In this document: positions 52,902 to 64,000 of the stretch, one piece after another | How the letters are laid out: each line of letters starts with the position of its first letter | Position numbering within the stretch: the first letter of the stretch is position 1 | Source of the DNA: Symbiodinium kawagutii | Taxonomy: Eukaryota; Sar; Dinophyceae; Suessiales; Symbiodiniaceae | NCBI GenBank assembly: GCA_009767595.1 | Contig: VSDK01021987.1 | Coordinates: forward strand, 246,687 to 310,686 | Reading direction: 5' to 3' | Length of the DNA: 64,000 nucleotides | Position numbers and translations under genes: made by a program | The notes under the pieces: generated by a model | The model's database searches: none | Seen by the model: only the letters and a program-made list of their open reading frames with translations | What the model was told of the DNA's origin: nothing

Positions 52902-54149
52902 GCCAAACCTAGACATAGGGAGTCTTACTAGCGACTAGGATATCAATCCCTTAGAATCCCTGCTGTAAACTGCAGTATCACCTTGGAGGATGGCGCAGAT
53001 GTTCAACCGAACCCTACTGAGTGACCATGTGCACAAAGAGTTGTTACTGTCCCAGGCTTCACTGCTACTGGCCTGTAAACTACAGGGCTCAGAACGGAGG
53101 TGCTCCTGATCGAGCCATTTGATGCAGTTGGGGCAGATGTTTAATGACGGTGGGGTAGTGAGAATAAATCATGTGCAATGGATCAACGAAGCACAAAAGC
53201 CTAGTGGAGTGATAAAAATGGGGTAATTCATGAGGATTGAATGAAAACGGGGTGACGCACAACTGCAAGCTTTCAGTAGTTTTTCTAGCTAACAGGCATG
53301 GAGGACATTTTGTTTTTTGTCTGACTTGTGTTTGCTCCAAAGCACCAGAAAGAAGCGAGTGTCTACATAGGGGGCTTCAAACCTACTCAGCATCAGTATG
53401 CGCCAGTTTGATAAGGAGTTGTGATCCTTGTGTATCTCTTTTTTTCTCTCCCTCTCTCTCTGATCCTTTCTGTATCTTCCATTTGAGCAGTGCCTTCACC
53501 TGTAGCGACAGGCTGAAGCACATCATCCCGGTGTTCTATCGACTACACCTGAGGTCATTGGAAGATTCAGCTGGATGCCAAGATTCGGAGTCCAGGGCAT
53601 ACACCTTGACATGGGAATCTAAGGCATGTGCCATCCTTACATCCCTGTCAGATGGGAATATGGGTCAACACGGGTCAACCCACAAATTTGTCACTTTGGC
53701 CAACGGAACACTATGTGCCCTCTTGAAGATCTCATTATTTTCAAGTTTGATTTGGTGTTTTCACTCTAAGCATGGTCTAGGATCGATTTCCAAGTCCCTC
53801 TAGAATCTGCAAACTTGCATGACACTAGGCTTAAAAAGCAGGTTGCAGTCTAAACATTTTCATGGCACATGACATTCTCATTTTGCGGCGCGGATTTACT
53901 CAGCATTACTCAGCCACTCTGAATACCGATTTCAGGATGAGACGTTTTAGGAGACGCTTTTTGATACTTGCTAGTGCAATTGCTAGTGGACATATCGCAC
54001 GCATCCCTTTCAACCAAACAATATTGTCTACAATGATCACTGCTTCTAGAATCTCTCGTCATCGTAGATGTTTGCCGATGGGCCCAGGATTCTCATACAA
54101 AGCCAAAAAGAAAGACCCATCAAAAAAACCTACTAGTTGGTTTTTCAAC
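52902..54149. other. Intergenic stretch
   Basis: A 188-codon frame at 53237-53803 crosses a CTCTCT run and shows no recognisable domain. It is not called. Confidence 0.4.
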
Positions 54150-54184
54150 AATTTTTCAGGCCCCCTATTTTGAGAAACCACTTT
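54150..54184. mobile_element. MITE-like element, right half only (copy D)
   Basis: The sequence TTTCAGGCCCCCTATTTTGA followed by GAAACCACTT matches the right terminal repeat of copies A, E and F. No left partner was found upstream. Confidence 0.55.
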
Positions 54185-54484
54185 TATTATCATGGACCAT
54201 CAAACCTGTTAAAGGGCTCATTGGAAACCCATTAAAGAAAGCTCGTTAAGGGGTTTTTCCCATTGAATTTTTCCATCAACCATCATCAACCACCATCAAC
54301 CCCGATTCAAAGACCCATTAAAAACACCCATGACATGATTCTCTACATTTCCATTGCTTCTTAAGGGCCCCTTGAAGGTCTCCCCCCACTTCCGCCCCCA
54401 GGCGTCATCCTATCGCAAGAGACCTGTTCCCAACCTCGATCCCCGTGGCCGTGATGCCTTGGAGATGAAACAGGTGCGCTTGAG

Positions 54485-54690
54485 ATTTGTTGATCAGTGG
54501 TCATGGTAAATAATGGTTAGTAGTGGTTATTGTAACCATTATTAATCATTCGTCATGGTTACAGTAGTGGTTAATTGTTCACCATGGTTAATAATGGTTG
54601 CAGCAATGATTGACAATTGTTAAGGTTAGTGCTGTTGCTTGATCATTAGTCATGGTTGACAATGGTTACAGTAATCATGCTTAATAACAG
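54485..54690. repeat. Degenerate TGGTTA tract
   Basis: Dozens of tggtta / taatggtt words, some inverted (aaccatt), similar to the tracts at 17935 and 50560. Confidence 0.8.
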
Positions 54691-55448
54691 TTGCCAAAGG
54701 CTCATAATGATGAATTGTGGATGATAGTGGTGAACAAGTGAGGATATATAGATGTTACAAGTTTCGGGTGAACCAGGTGGTAGATGCAGTTGGCGTTGAC
54801 TGAAATTCTCTTGGACCTATCGACCTGGCAAGCGTACTTAACTCTCTTCGATCGGCGCCATGCTTTCATAGGGATCGACCTCCTTTGTTGACGCTTCTCC
54901 CGCGTGAACTGCCTCACCCTATGAAAACTTATATCCTGCATCTTTCCGGTGGTCTTGTCATCATTTGTGGAGTGTTTTTGCTCTTCTGTTCTTCACCTCT
55001 CCTCATCGCTTTTTGTTTTGCCTCTCATCCTTTGTGGTTACAAATTTGATCATGCTAAACAAGAAGCACCTTTGTGCAGTGCAGGTTTGGATTGTCACCC
55101 AGACTCAAGACTCGTGTCGTTATTGATCGCTGTGCAACATCAACCTTGACATCAAAACGCATACGCAGGATGATTCCGTGACCATGCTTTTTCCATCCAA
55201 TCCGAAGAGATTTTCCACAGCAGATATACCAGTGCATCAGCCACTCAGTATTGAGCGACCAGTTGTGCTGATACTTGTAGCGATTGATAATGATGACCAG
55301 TCATGTTTTGATGATGAGTCATTACTAATGATCAACAATATTGATTCATCATGGTTAATTAGGATTCTCAACAATGAGACTATCAATGGCGAATCATATG
55401 CTGAATCATGTGCTGAATCATATGGCAGTTGTCAGGCCATCATCTCAG
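54691..55448. other. Intergenic stretch
   Basis: No supported gene. 'gaatcatatgct' repeats lie at 55390-55425. Confidence 0.4.
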
Positions 55449-55546
55449 TAGAGCAGCAAATCCTCTCTGAGCTTGGCTTCGGAGCATCCTTGCTGCGAGA
55501 GACCCCACATAGGCGTGGAAGGGGTGGTCCACGGTGGTCCCTGTGA
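55449..55546 (+). CDS. Candidate terminal exon, unknown
   Basis: The acceptor is gccatcatctcag. The frame reads EQQILSELGFGASLLRETPH then RRGRGGPRWSL and stops at 55544. The Arg/Gly-rich end is protein-like. No family is recognised. Confidence 0.37.
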
Positions 55547-56252
55547 CGGTGCAAGGGGCCATGGAGGAGTGATAAGGACTTCAGCAATCATCACGCAATC
55601 AGTTGGTGACACAAGCGGTGTATGTAAAATGTTTATATAGTATGTATAATTATATATATTATATGTGTGTATTTAATGTGAAACCTGCAAAGTTTGAGTT
55701 TCAAGAAAATGATCCATTGAACGGTGCCACATTTGGCTTGGTATGAGATTTAGGACTGCAAATCTGAGAGGAGGCGTTGTTTGAGAAACCAAAGACATCC
55801 AAAGACCATCAACTTGTGTCGTGCTGGGTTCCCGGACCCAGTACCCAGTACTGAATAGAGGCAGTTGATGGTTTTGGCCTTCAGATCTTCATGAAGAGAA
55901 GTCTTCCAGGGTCTTTGCCATGGTATGGCAAGATCTCTGTTGAAGAAATAGGTCATGATGGGCGAACACAACGGTCACCGCTGCCACCACTTCTTGACCC
56001 TTTTTGACCCCGAATCCCAGCCTTTATATACGGATGCATGATGGTGCATACCCAAATTCTGGTGCGTACCCAGCTCAAAGACGGACGTGCACCCCATAGT
56101 GAAACCCCCTCAGCTGATAGCAACTTGGGGACCCCCAAACATTCGGTTTTCGCATGAGATTCAGAAGGAGACTCTCTTGGGTGGTATAGTTGTAGCATGT
56201 TGTAGCATGTTGTAGCCTGCTAGACATATCCGATGTACATGTCTGTACCCAG
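55547..56252. other. Intergenic stretch
   Basis: No supported gene. The 18-mer ccaaagacatccaaagac occurs at 55789-55806, and three 11-bp units of ttgtagcatgt lie at 56190-56220. Confidence 0.45.
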
Positions 56253-56442
56253 ATTTGTTGCCGCGATGCTGTGCTCAGTTGCTGATCCCGTTGAATATCA
56301 CAGGACCGCGCCCAGGCATATGCTGCAGTTCCTCCGCAGTGCCCCATTGAGTTCCGTGGTGGCAACGCGGAGCCTGGAACTGGCACAAAGTGCTTGGAGT
56401 CGACCTCAGAGCGATGCATCGCCAACACCAAGAGCCACCCAG
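56253..56442 (+). CDS. Candidate internal exon, unknown
   Basis: Bounded by ctgtacccag and a CCCAG|GTATGG donor, with one frame open throughout and ending in phase 0: FVAAMLCSVADPVEYHRTAP, then RHMLQFLRSAPLSSVVATRS and a Ser/Pro-rich end. A minus-strand frame is also open. No family is recognised. Confidence 0.36.
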
Positions 56443-56938
56443 GTATGGATTTTTCAAAGGCCAAGGAAGGTCACAGGTGGCCAATCTTAGAAAGATGAGT
56501 TGTATTTGTTTGGGACGCTTAAGATCACTTAAGCATGTTCGAATCCCAGTGATCGACAGTACAGCATTGGTCATGTTCACAATAGCATGCAGTGGAACCC
56601 CTTACTGGTAGCATGTAAGCAAGATTGAAACACAGCCACAGTAGTGAAGGGTGAAGCAGCAACTGCCAACCAAGATGAGCACGACTTGTTTGCCATAGGA
56701 ATTTCCTCAACGACTCGACTTGTTCCACACTGTGCTGCGAGTATCAGCCGCATGAGATCGCCACAGCATGTGGCCTCAGTGGCGGAAGGAGGTCATGCTT
56801 TTTGGCTGCGTGTCCCAGAAAACACGACAACATACGAAAAGTGTGTGTGGCATTGTATATCATTGTATACAATATAAGATTACTGTATATATATATATAT
56901 GTATCTATGAGAGTTTCCTTCCAAAGAACCAGCAAACC

Positions 56939-57021
56939 ATGGCTGAAGTTTCAAGATGTTCAAACCATCTCTCCGGTGAAAGATCATTGGTTGCCCTGCA
57001 TCCTGAGGCAAATAACAAATG
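56939..57021 (+). CDS. Candidate first coding exon with GTAAGT donor
   Basis: ATG 56939 starts MAEVSRCSNHLSGERSLVAL then HPEANNK, ending at a perfect GTAAGT donor at 57022. The downstream (GAT)n array would lie in the intron. The exon at 57384 on the same strand may be part of the same gene. Confidence 0.4.
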
Positions 57022-57050
57022 GTAAGTCGATTCAGCTAGACATTTTTCGA

Positions 57051-57129
<79 letters not shown>
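57051..57129. repeat. (GAT)n array, 26 units
   Basis: A pure GAT array. Asp runs in the frames crossing it are repeat-encoded. Confidence 0.97.
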
Positions 57130-57383
57130 TACTATTGATCATTTGTTGCTCATGATTTGCCCACCTGGGATGGCCCAACTGTTCAAAAACCACAGTTCAA
57201 CACGGTTCATGTCATGTGATTGGCAGCAGTCCAGGACGGGACCTCGGATGGAACATGATGGAACCACAGGGTATGCAAGAGCTGCCAGCTCTGCCTTCGA
57301 GGCCAGCATCTTTTTGGCTGCGGATAAGCTCCAGTGACCCGGCTGCAGCTGTCGCTGGTTGCTGATTGTGAGGGTCGCAAGTC

Positions 57384-57584
57384 ATGAAATGGTTCCAGGA
57401 TCTGACGTGGTCTGCTCAGAAAGATTCAGAAAGCAGAATCGCCTCTGATTTGGCACAGGAGATCGAGTCAAGTTTGAGCTTGTCACAATTGGACTCTCGT
57501 CAGGATTCAGCTTCCCAGCCGGCCAGTCTGTTGGTGGAACGCGTGCTACACACGCTACGAGGACGGCAGTCCACAGACTTGTGA
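57384..57584 (+). CDS. 66-codon ORF, helical, unknown
   Basis: ATG 57384 opens MKWFQDLTWSAQKDSESRIA then SDLAQEIESSLSLSQLDSRQ and SLLVERVLHTLRGR, to TGA 57582. The Ser/Glu/Leu-rich sequence is helix-like. It may be the last exon of the gene beginning at 56939, perhaps with a further exon near 57270-57337. No family is recognised. Confidence 0.38.
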   Translation: MKWFQDLTWSAQKDSESRIASDLAQEIESSLSLSQLDSRQDSASQPASLLVERVLHTLRGRQSTDL

Positions 57585-58920
57585 GCTTTGGCCGTTGCTC
57601 AACACCATTGACCAACAAGCACTGAACCAAGCGAGAAATCATGTCGTGGTCCCTCTGGCCGTTTCTTTTCTATGAGTTTGAGTCATAGGCTATGGGATTG
57701 GGATTGACCAACAGCAGGCATGATTCTTGAAAATTGTATGCAAGCCTTGTCCTCGTGGCAGGTACTTGTGCCGATTGGTTCAAGAAGGGTACACCACTTG
57801 ATTCCGAGATCGAATCTTTCACACATATGCAGGGACATGCCCTTGGGATCCCTTGGGTAAATCACCTTAGCAATGGACAACATGGTTCCAACATCGGACA
57901 TGTTGCTAGATTGCTGACCATGGATCAATCATTCCCTGAACCATCATTCAACCAACCCATTGCCGGTGGTTCCCCAGATAGATTCTACTGATGATCATGG
58001 TTGCTCAGACGATGGTGCAGACATCAACGAACAACTCATGAGAAGGTGTGGACCCGTCCTTGGTCACGCCGCGAAAATAGAGCTTGCTGGTGGCCCCATC
58101 TGTTTCTTCAAATGTTTTTTGGATCAAAGAGCCCAGGACCTCATGTGGGTTAAAAAACATGGCTGAGTGGGATGCCATTGCTGCCAGGACATGATGCAAA
58201 TCGCAAAGACGATGAATGCACTTTACCAGTGTCACTGACATATTTGAGGAAAGAACTGTGGAAACATGTGGAAGCCAAAGCTGTCAAACAGCATGTAACA
58301 TGTCTAGGTTACATGGGGAGAGATTCAAAGAACCACGCATGCGCATATTGTTATAGGACACAGTAGAATCGCTAACATCGAGAGTGACAACATTCCTTCC
58401 ATCTTCGGAGTCAGTTTTCCTTTCGACACCATCACAGATTAAAGGTCAGAAGTGGAGGCACATAATTGGCGACATTACTGCATTGGCTGTGGTCCTGGTA
58501 GGGGAGGTGGAGGGCAGCATCATGAAGCGATGCTTGCTTCCCATGTGGTTTTCTGATGTTGATTGTTGCAATCCCGATCAATCATGTGGACATCCTCATC
58601 GAAGCTCCGATCCCTTGCAGTGACGGATCATTCAAGATTTATGACAATATCCAAGAACTATTGCTTGCGGTTGGTACTTTACTGCGCTGTATTTGTATTT
58701 GTTTACATTTGTTTACCATGTTTCACTGTTGTTACATGTATTGTGGGTCTCATTGTTACCTGCTATCGCTGGTTACTAGACTCGTTCTGATTCTTAAAAT
58801 AAACTATCATCAATTGCTACTACTCATTGCTAGCAATCATTGCCTTGCCACTATTGTTAGTAATTGCTATCTAGCAGGAATTATTGTTGCCTAGTCATAT
58901 CATGTCGTATCCACAAGCTA
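57585..58920. other. Gene-poor stretch
   Basis: At 57960-58241 both strands are open and protein-like; the minus strand has NPHEVLGSLIQKTFEETDGA. The strand could not be decided. The region 58680-58880 is A+T-rich with no coding signal. Confidence 0.35.
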
Positions 58921-59030
58921 TTTGGCGGTTTCTCAAAAAAGAGGTACCCTCAAATCATCCCATATAAATATAGTTTTACCTTACTGAACCAACCATTTTT
59001 TGGGGTCCCCTATGGCTTGAGACCCCCCCA
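58921..59030. mobile_element. MITE-like inverted-repeat element, copy E
   Basis: The left end TTTGGCGGTTTCTCAAAAAA with GAGGTACCC is matched by the right end TTTTTTGGGGTCCCCTATGG followed by CTTGAGACCCCCCC. The CTCAAGCCATAGGGG variant of the right arm also occurs in the left arm of copy A, showing exchange or shared ancestry of the arms. Confidence 0.75.
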
Positions 59031-59072
59031 ATTGGGGTCCCATAGTTGTTGGATGTTGGTCACTGCTGCCAG

Positions 59073-59324
59073 GCGACGCTTCCCACCACGGTGGCATGCA
59101 GTGCATCGCAAGGCGGGGCGGCATGTGGGACGTGGGACATCGTGACACCGCCATGGAACTGGTTGGGGACCGAAGTCATCAAGGCCGAACTTGTGGAAGT
59201 CCCAGTCATTGAGGAATTGGAGATGTCAAGCAGCCAGCAAGAGTTCTGGAGATGTCCCAAGTCACTCCAGAACTCAATCTGGAAGTGTAAAGTGATGTCA
59301 AATGATGTCTACGGTGCGCAATAG
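59073..59324 (+). CDS. Candidate terminal exon, unknown
   Basis: The acceptor cactgctgccag opens a frame with TWDIVTPPWNWLGTEVIKAE, LVEVPVIEELEMSSSQQEFW and a stop at 59322. The acidic/hydrophobic alternation is protein-like. No family is recognised. It starts 43 bases after a MITE copy. Confidence 0.36.
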   Translation, partial: ATLPTTVACSASQGGAACGTWDIVTPPWNWLGTEVIKAELVEVPVIEELEMSSSQQEFWRCPKSLQNSIWKCKVMSNDVYGAQ

Positions 59325-59889
59325 CTACATGGAACACTTGCTGACTCTGATTCCTTTGATTCAAAGTCAGCAAGGGTATATCGGAAAATATCAGCTACAG
59401 GCCATAGGTATCACCCGCCAAAAAGGAAGGGCTCCTAGCTGATACCCAACAACTTCGACAGTCACATCCACGGTTTGTCTGAGGAAGCAGAGGTTCCCGG
59501 ATGTTTGCGGTCACCTGACACGGAGGACGATGAGAACCGGCAGCCATACTCGGATGATGACTCGTTCAGCAACCATGCATAAGACTGGGTGTGTGACAGC
59601 AGATGATTTGAAAAGGATCGGTCTTGTTGTCCTTTTGGCACCCATTTTCTTCGGGCAATCTCATGCAGCACACAAATAGTCTACATTCAAGATATCCGCC
59701 TCAACAATTTTTTGAACCATAGCCATAGCCATAAAACGGCAAAGTTCAAATCCCAACATCGGCCAAAAATGGCTGAAGTGAAACATTTTGCGGACGGAAT
59801 CACACTTACGTCATCCAGATTGTTTCCAGGGTTCCTGTCGCTGGTGCAGAGTTTCCAACATTTTCCAACAAGACCCTCATATCCCACAG
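59325..59889. other. Intergenic stretch
   Basis: No supported gene. Confidence 0.4.
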
Positions 59890-60029
59890 AACCTCACGGG
59901 TGAACCACGGGTGGTGCTTCAACCAGCATCCACCATCAGGAGCCATCGCCAAGCGGTCAGCTGTCACCCAGAGAGGCGGGGCCTGGCAGAGAGGAGCCCG
60001 TTCCCATTTTTGAGGGATCTGATGATCAG
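59890..60029 (+). CDS. Candidate internal exon, frame ambiguous
   Basis: The acceptor atatcccacag and the donor CAG|GTACCC bound 140 GC-rich bases. One frame is open over the whole segment (NLTGEPRVVLQPASTIRSHR, then RRGLAERSPFPFLRDLM). Another is open from 59904 and reads like a disordered protein (EPSPSGQLSPREAGPGREEP). No family is recognised. Confidence 0.37.
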
Positions 60030-61439
60030 GTACCCTGAATATCCCCGAAGAGCTTCCCTGGTGACGATCCACACAGAAATGACATGAAATGACATTTATC
60101 TCAAATGGGCTCAACTGTTCTGGGATTCTTTTTGAATCGTTCCCAAAATTTAGCATTTGCAACTGCAAGAAAATATGAGTTTTGTCTTTCGTAGACCTCC
60201 GTGCTTTTTGGAGTTCCTATCCATTTGGGGACCAAAGCAAAAGTATCGAAGACATATGTCTCATGATGTCTCATGAAATGGTCGAAGCTTGGAAGATGTC
60301 TCAATGTTTACAGGGCCTGCATTGTAGCTTTGGTCCCAAGGGGGTGCTGATCACTGAATCCGTTGCTCAAGCATGGCCAGGCCAGTCGAAGCCGAAGCCC
60401 CAAGCCTGCCGCACCAAAGCGAGTTGCATGGCGTTCGCAGTCCGGTGGGGGGATGACCCAAGTTGCCATGAAACGGGATGTGTTATTAATCTTAGTTGAA
60501 AGATGTTTCAAGATGCTTAAAGTAGGCTTAAAGTAGGTGTAAGAAAGGTTTTTAAGTTATCCTGAATGTTAGGTACGGGGGCTGGTACTTTGAACCAAGG
60601 CAAGGGAATTGTCATGATGTGTCAAGCCTTACTCCTACAGCATGTTCTCATTGGTCTCTTTTTCGCTGAGAAACGGTTCCTTTGGCCAAAAATTGCTCGC
60701 TTATTTTTTGATGTTACTCGTAAGAGCCATGCCCCAATCTCCAGTCCACTTGAAGTCTGATAATCCAATTCATTTTGCGCACATCATACTGCAGGTATGT
60801 CCAAAAGAAAACATGTCCAGCAACAGGAGCTTTGACAAGCCTAAGGTACAATCCTAGATTTTCTGGATTCGGTGTTCCAACGTTTGGGGCCCATGCAAGG
60901 TTTTGGCTCTCAAAAATCATTAATTTATTATAGCCACTATCAATGCACCAGCCAGTTTTCTTGTTAAATCCGTATTCAGCAAACACAATTTTTTTTGGCT
61001 CAATCACCAGCTATCGAGCAGTTTCAGCTCAGCTTCTTGTTGGGCCTCCAAGAATCCGACTGAGCCCGCATACCGTTTTGGGGATAAGTTAGCAATCATC
61101 AACAAGTCAGCAATCAGTCTTGACGGTGGACCATGATTCATCATCGGCAATCATTAGTAGTTAAGAAATCGTTATTGACAATTATTGGCCATCAGTCTCA
61201 AAATTACACACCCATTAAGAATGAGTAAGCAACATTCTTCACCATCATCGACTATTGTCGATCCATGAAGCATCAACCAGTCCTTTATCATCCATTATTA
61301 GTTGTTAATCATTATTCAACCCAGATGATTTAACGGCTAATGGTTTAATCATGGACCATTGTGAATTGTTCTCATTTACAGTATATATATATACACATAT
61401 ATTCAACCCTAATTACATAACCATTTGGAACTGTTACAG
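60030..61439. other. Gene-poor stretch
   Basis: A plus-strand frame at 60182-60499 ends in a plausible segment (VLITESVAQAWPGQSKPKPQ) but has no clear boundaries. A TA run lies at 61381-61393. From 61090 to 61340 the sequence is TGGTTAAT/AATCATT-type low complexity. Confidence 0.38.
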
Positions 61440-61581
61440 GACCCAGGGCTACCATGCTGCCATGTCCCCAGGTGGTACGCTTGACCGTGGGCCGGGGTCG
61501 TCGCTGAGAAAAGAAGGGAACTCAAACACCATGACCGGTGGTGCCATGACAGGTGGTACCATGGGTAGTAACTATGGATAG
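61440..61581 (+). CDS. Candidate terminal exon with Gly/Thr/Met-rich tail
   Basis: The acceptor ggaactgttacag opens TQGYHAAMSPGGTLDRGPGS then LRKEGNSNTMTGGAMTGGTM, ending in GSNYG and a stop at 61579. Short repeats of MTGGxM make chance less likely. Gly-rich tails of this kind occur in RNA-binding and disordered proteins; no assignment is made. Confidence 0.42.
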
Positions 61582-61772
61582 TATCAGTATTCGTCGTATT
61601 TGTAACCATGATAGGGAGTACCTCGTTCATGGGTAGTAACTATGGGTGGTAGGGATTAGCCATTGAACGATGTAGCTTACTATTCACCATGTTGCTATTG
61701 CTATTACTGATGGCTAATGATGTTTCGTGATCAATGGTGACTGAGAAATGGCCAACGATTAATGCTACAAAC

Positions 61773-61877
61773 ATATGGGTGTTTCTCAAAATAGGTGACC
61801 CCCAAATCATCCATTATCAATCAAAAGTAGTAAACCAAGCATTTTGGGGGGTCCCCTATTCTGAGAAACAGCCATAT
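61773..61877. mobile_element. MITE-like inverted-repeat element, copy F (best preserved)
   Basis: The left end ATATGGGTGTTTCTCAAAAT and the right end ATTCTGAGAAACAGCCATAT are near-perfect inverse copies. The inner arms (AGGTGACCCCC and GGGGGGTCCCCT) also pair. It is 105 bp long with no coding capacity. Confidence 0.85.
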
Positions 61878-63710
61878 AATTGATGATGGTAAATCATGAT
61901 GGCAAATGGTTGATGGCTAATTCATGGTTCATTGTGTTAAACCTTGGCAACCAAGTTAAACATGGTTCTTGCGGTTCATTTTAAATGGTTGATGATGGTT
62001 GTTATCGTTCAGGTAAACAATGATTTGCAACTCAGTGAGGGTCTTACCCTCGGCTCGTTTGCCTACATCAGTGAGAAGGGCTCTACGCCGGACAGGCGAC
62101 AGCGGCGACTTTCGTGGTGTGAACTAAGTTCACTCAGGAATTCCACATTCACCACCTCGGAAATCTTGTGAGCAGAATATAAAGTCTATTGGGAGAGATC
62201 GAATACGTTAACCCAGAACTCAAGATTAGAAAACAGTGCGGTCGTCCATAAATCAAGGTGCCCGCCAAATATTCATCAAAATGATCGTGGCTATACTGGC
62301 AGGGAGCCACCATTTCAAGGGAAATTGTTACTGCAAAATGCAGAAAGGAACATTGTGGGAAATAAGGAACTTCTACTACGACTGCTGTTGGTTTGTTTGT
62401 CCACAATATCTACTGGAGGTGCATATACTTCCATAACATATGCTACTAGCACATTTTTGACTTCTAAACAATCATGAACCAAAGTAACCCATAATCCAGT
62501 GCTGCATTTAGAATTTCTATGAACTGTCTAGGGGGATGCGATATCTTCTCAGCGAGCCAACACAAAATGCGTGGCATTACGGCATTCCAGACCTGGACTG
62601 GAAGAGTGCCGCCCAAATTTGTTTCGGAACGCTCTAAAGACCCCATGAATGGGGTCCATGGCGTTAGTGAAACCAATTATGTAATGGTTATATAATGCAG
62701 ATTGTTGGTTGATGATGATGAAACCAACAATTTGAAGGTACCATCTACCGCCCTATCGAAGTGAATCGTTTGGCTTCGCAGCTTTAAGCAGTTCAAACCA
62801 GTGGGCCATCAGCATAGGAGCAGGAGATTTGTTGAACCCTTCGCAGATATTAACCAGATTTGAAAAGCATATGGCATATGTATGCACAATGTGGGGCGAT
62901 TGAATATAGAGATTAATCAACAATCATCAACAAACCAAAATACTCTTGACTTTCCTGATTGGACTACGTGCTGCCACAGAAGCAGTGGAAATTTACTTCC
63001 AAGTGGGTGGAGTCAATGCAACTGGGGCCACCCTCCAAAGTGTGCGAATGCGAACGTAGGACATCATTAGACAGCAGGAGCATAGCAGGAGCATAGCAGG
63101 AGCATCTACAGCATTGTCTCCGACTTTGCTATCAGATCCATGCAACACATCGCATGCAATTTACGGTTTTGAGGCTAGAAACAGTCAGAATCAGATTGAC
63201 AAGTGGAATGCTCCCAACCAAAAACACGCTGCTGACTGTGCGGTTGGCTACTGATTTACAAATAACGTTAGACATTGTCCGCTTGGCTTGTGTTTGGATA
63301 TGCTTGGTCAAATCTTGCAAACAGCAGGAAACGTGAATGAGTTGGTGAATCACCAATTCTTGATGAATTCACAAATCAATACCCCACAATGAATAGAGAA
63401 TGGTGATTTACTGTATATAATTACTATGAACAAGCTATGTCTGCGATTTATGGCTTTGTGGATCACCCAAAAATCAACAAGTATGGTTAAGCGTCCCGCT
63501 TCTTAAAGAAGAACATGGTCCAATGTATTTCCTTTCGTAGCTTTTAACTTTTGACCAACTCGGTCTTGCAGAGCAGAACGGAAAAAGCAGACCATGTAAG
63601 TCTTTAAACATGATATACATATAGTCCAAGTATAGCCTATATGGCAGATGCAAGTAGCATGCTGATGCTAAGCACATTGCCGACTTATTTCCCCCTGGCG
63701 ATCCAGTGCC
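61878..63710. other. Intergenic stretch
   Basis: No supported gene. Three perfect 11-bp units of AGCAGGAGCAT lie in tandem at 63073-63105. Confidence 0.45.
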
Positions 63711-63821
63711 ATGGATCGTGCCCTGAGCTTAGCCAGTCGACCTGGGGCCTCAACGCATGTCATCGGAGAGTTCGAAGCTCTTCACTGCCTCACTCCGATT
63801 GGGGAAGAGTTTCCACAATGA
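63711..63821 (+). CDS. Short ORF, unknown
   Basis: ATG 63711 opens MDRALSLASRPGASTHVIGE then FEALHCLTPIGEEFPQ and TGA at 63819. An overlapping frame is also open. It may be an exon, and no family is recognised. Confidence 0.24.
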   Translation: MDRALSLASRPGASTHVIGEFEALHCLTPIGEEFPQ

Positions 63822-64000
63822 TCCATAATGTATCTAGATCGTTCTGAGAACAACAATCATCACATGGTTTCACATAGTTTCCATATCTTGACTGATCTTG
63901 ATTTCAATCTGAAAAGAATAGCAACAGAGGGGAGCTCCCAAGGAACGTTCATTCAAGAACCTCTCAACACATGCGGAACCTCTCTGAAGTTGCTGAACAC

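Noticed and set aside
53237..53803. 188-codon ORF on the plus strand
   Set aside because: Composition is irregular, it crosses a CT repeat, and no domain or splice context supports it.
56530..56560. gttcgaatccc, like a tRNA T-arm
   Set aside because: No matching A box, acceptor stem or anticodon arm is found upstream.

Overview
The window looks like nuclear DNA of a dinoflagellate, most likely a coral-symbiont type (Symbiodiniaceae). This is an inference from four things: very sparse interrupted coding, many microsatellites, non-LTR retrotransposons carrying the GEATNPGP-type leader to their endonuclease, and a retrotransposon-borne cytosine-5 DNA methyltransferase, a combination reported for dinoflagellates. 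Nothing prokaryotic is visible: no operons, ribosome binding sites, tRNA, rRNA or CRISPR. A 10-base N gap at 27359-27368 shows this is a draft scaffold.

The main object is a full-length, about 10.4 kb non-LTR (LINE-like) retrotransposon on the minus strand, 17917 down to 7538. It is bounded by a perfect 17-bp target-site duplication (7521-7537 and 17918-17934). From its 5' end it carries a 62-bp leader, ORF1 (a complete DNA cytosine methyltransferase domain plus a long region of unknown function ending in a coiled coil), a spacer of about 200 bp, ORF2 (AP-type endonuclease, reverse transcriptase, zinc knuckle, RNase H, conserved tail), and a 3' end with several hairpins and no poly-A. Five single-frame slips break the reading frames, but I saw no nonsense codon within the coding frames.

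A second, unrelated LINE copy lies at 47372-48698 on the plus strand. It is 5'-truncated, has an (AAAG)n tail and is bounded by a 12-bp target-site duplication. What survives is the C-terminal part of its polyprotein, a strongly divergent domain whose motif order (FSG, acidic residue, GPPC, EHP, QxRxG) looks like a cytosine methyltransferase. Two retroelements with methyltransferase-type domains at opposite ends of their proteins is the most interesting feature of the window.

A family of roughly 100-bp terminal-inverted-repeat elements (MITE-like) occurs at least five times, with one half copy. Long tracts are built from degenerate TGGTTA/ATGATGG words, and many pure microsatellites are present.

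Host genes appear only as short exon-like segments. The best is a SPRY-domain gene whose two exons (22323-22429 and 23703-23851) join in frame across a 1.27-kb GT-AG intron. Others include a tiny acidic Trp-rich ORF at 19023, a frameshifted acidic gene at 3966-4318 behind a polypyrimidine tract, a two-exon candidate at 33.76-34.23 kb, a membrane-protein-like stretch at 37.1-38.5 kb, and isolated exons near 39.1, 40.9, 50.2, 52, 55.5, 56.3, 57, 59.1, 59.9 and 61.5 kb. Most of these have no recognisable family and should be read as candidates.
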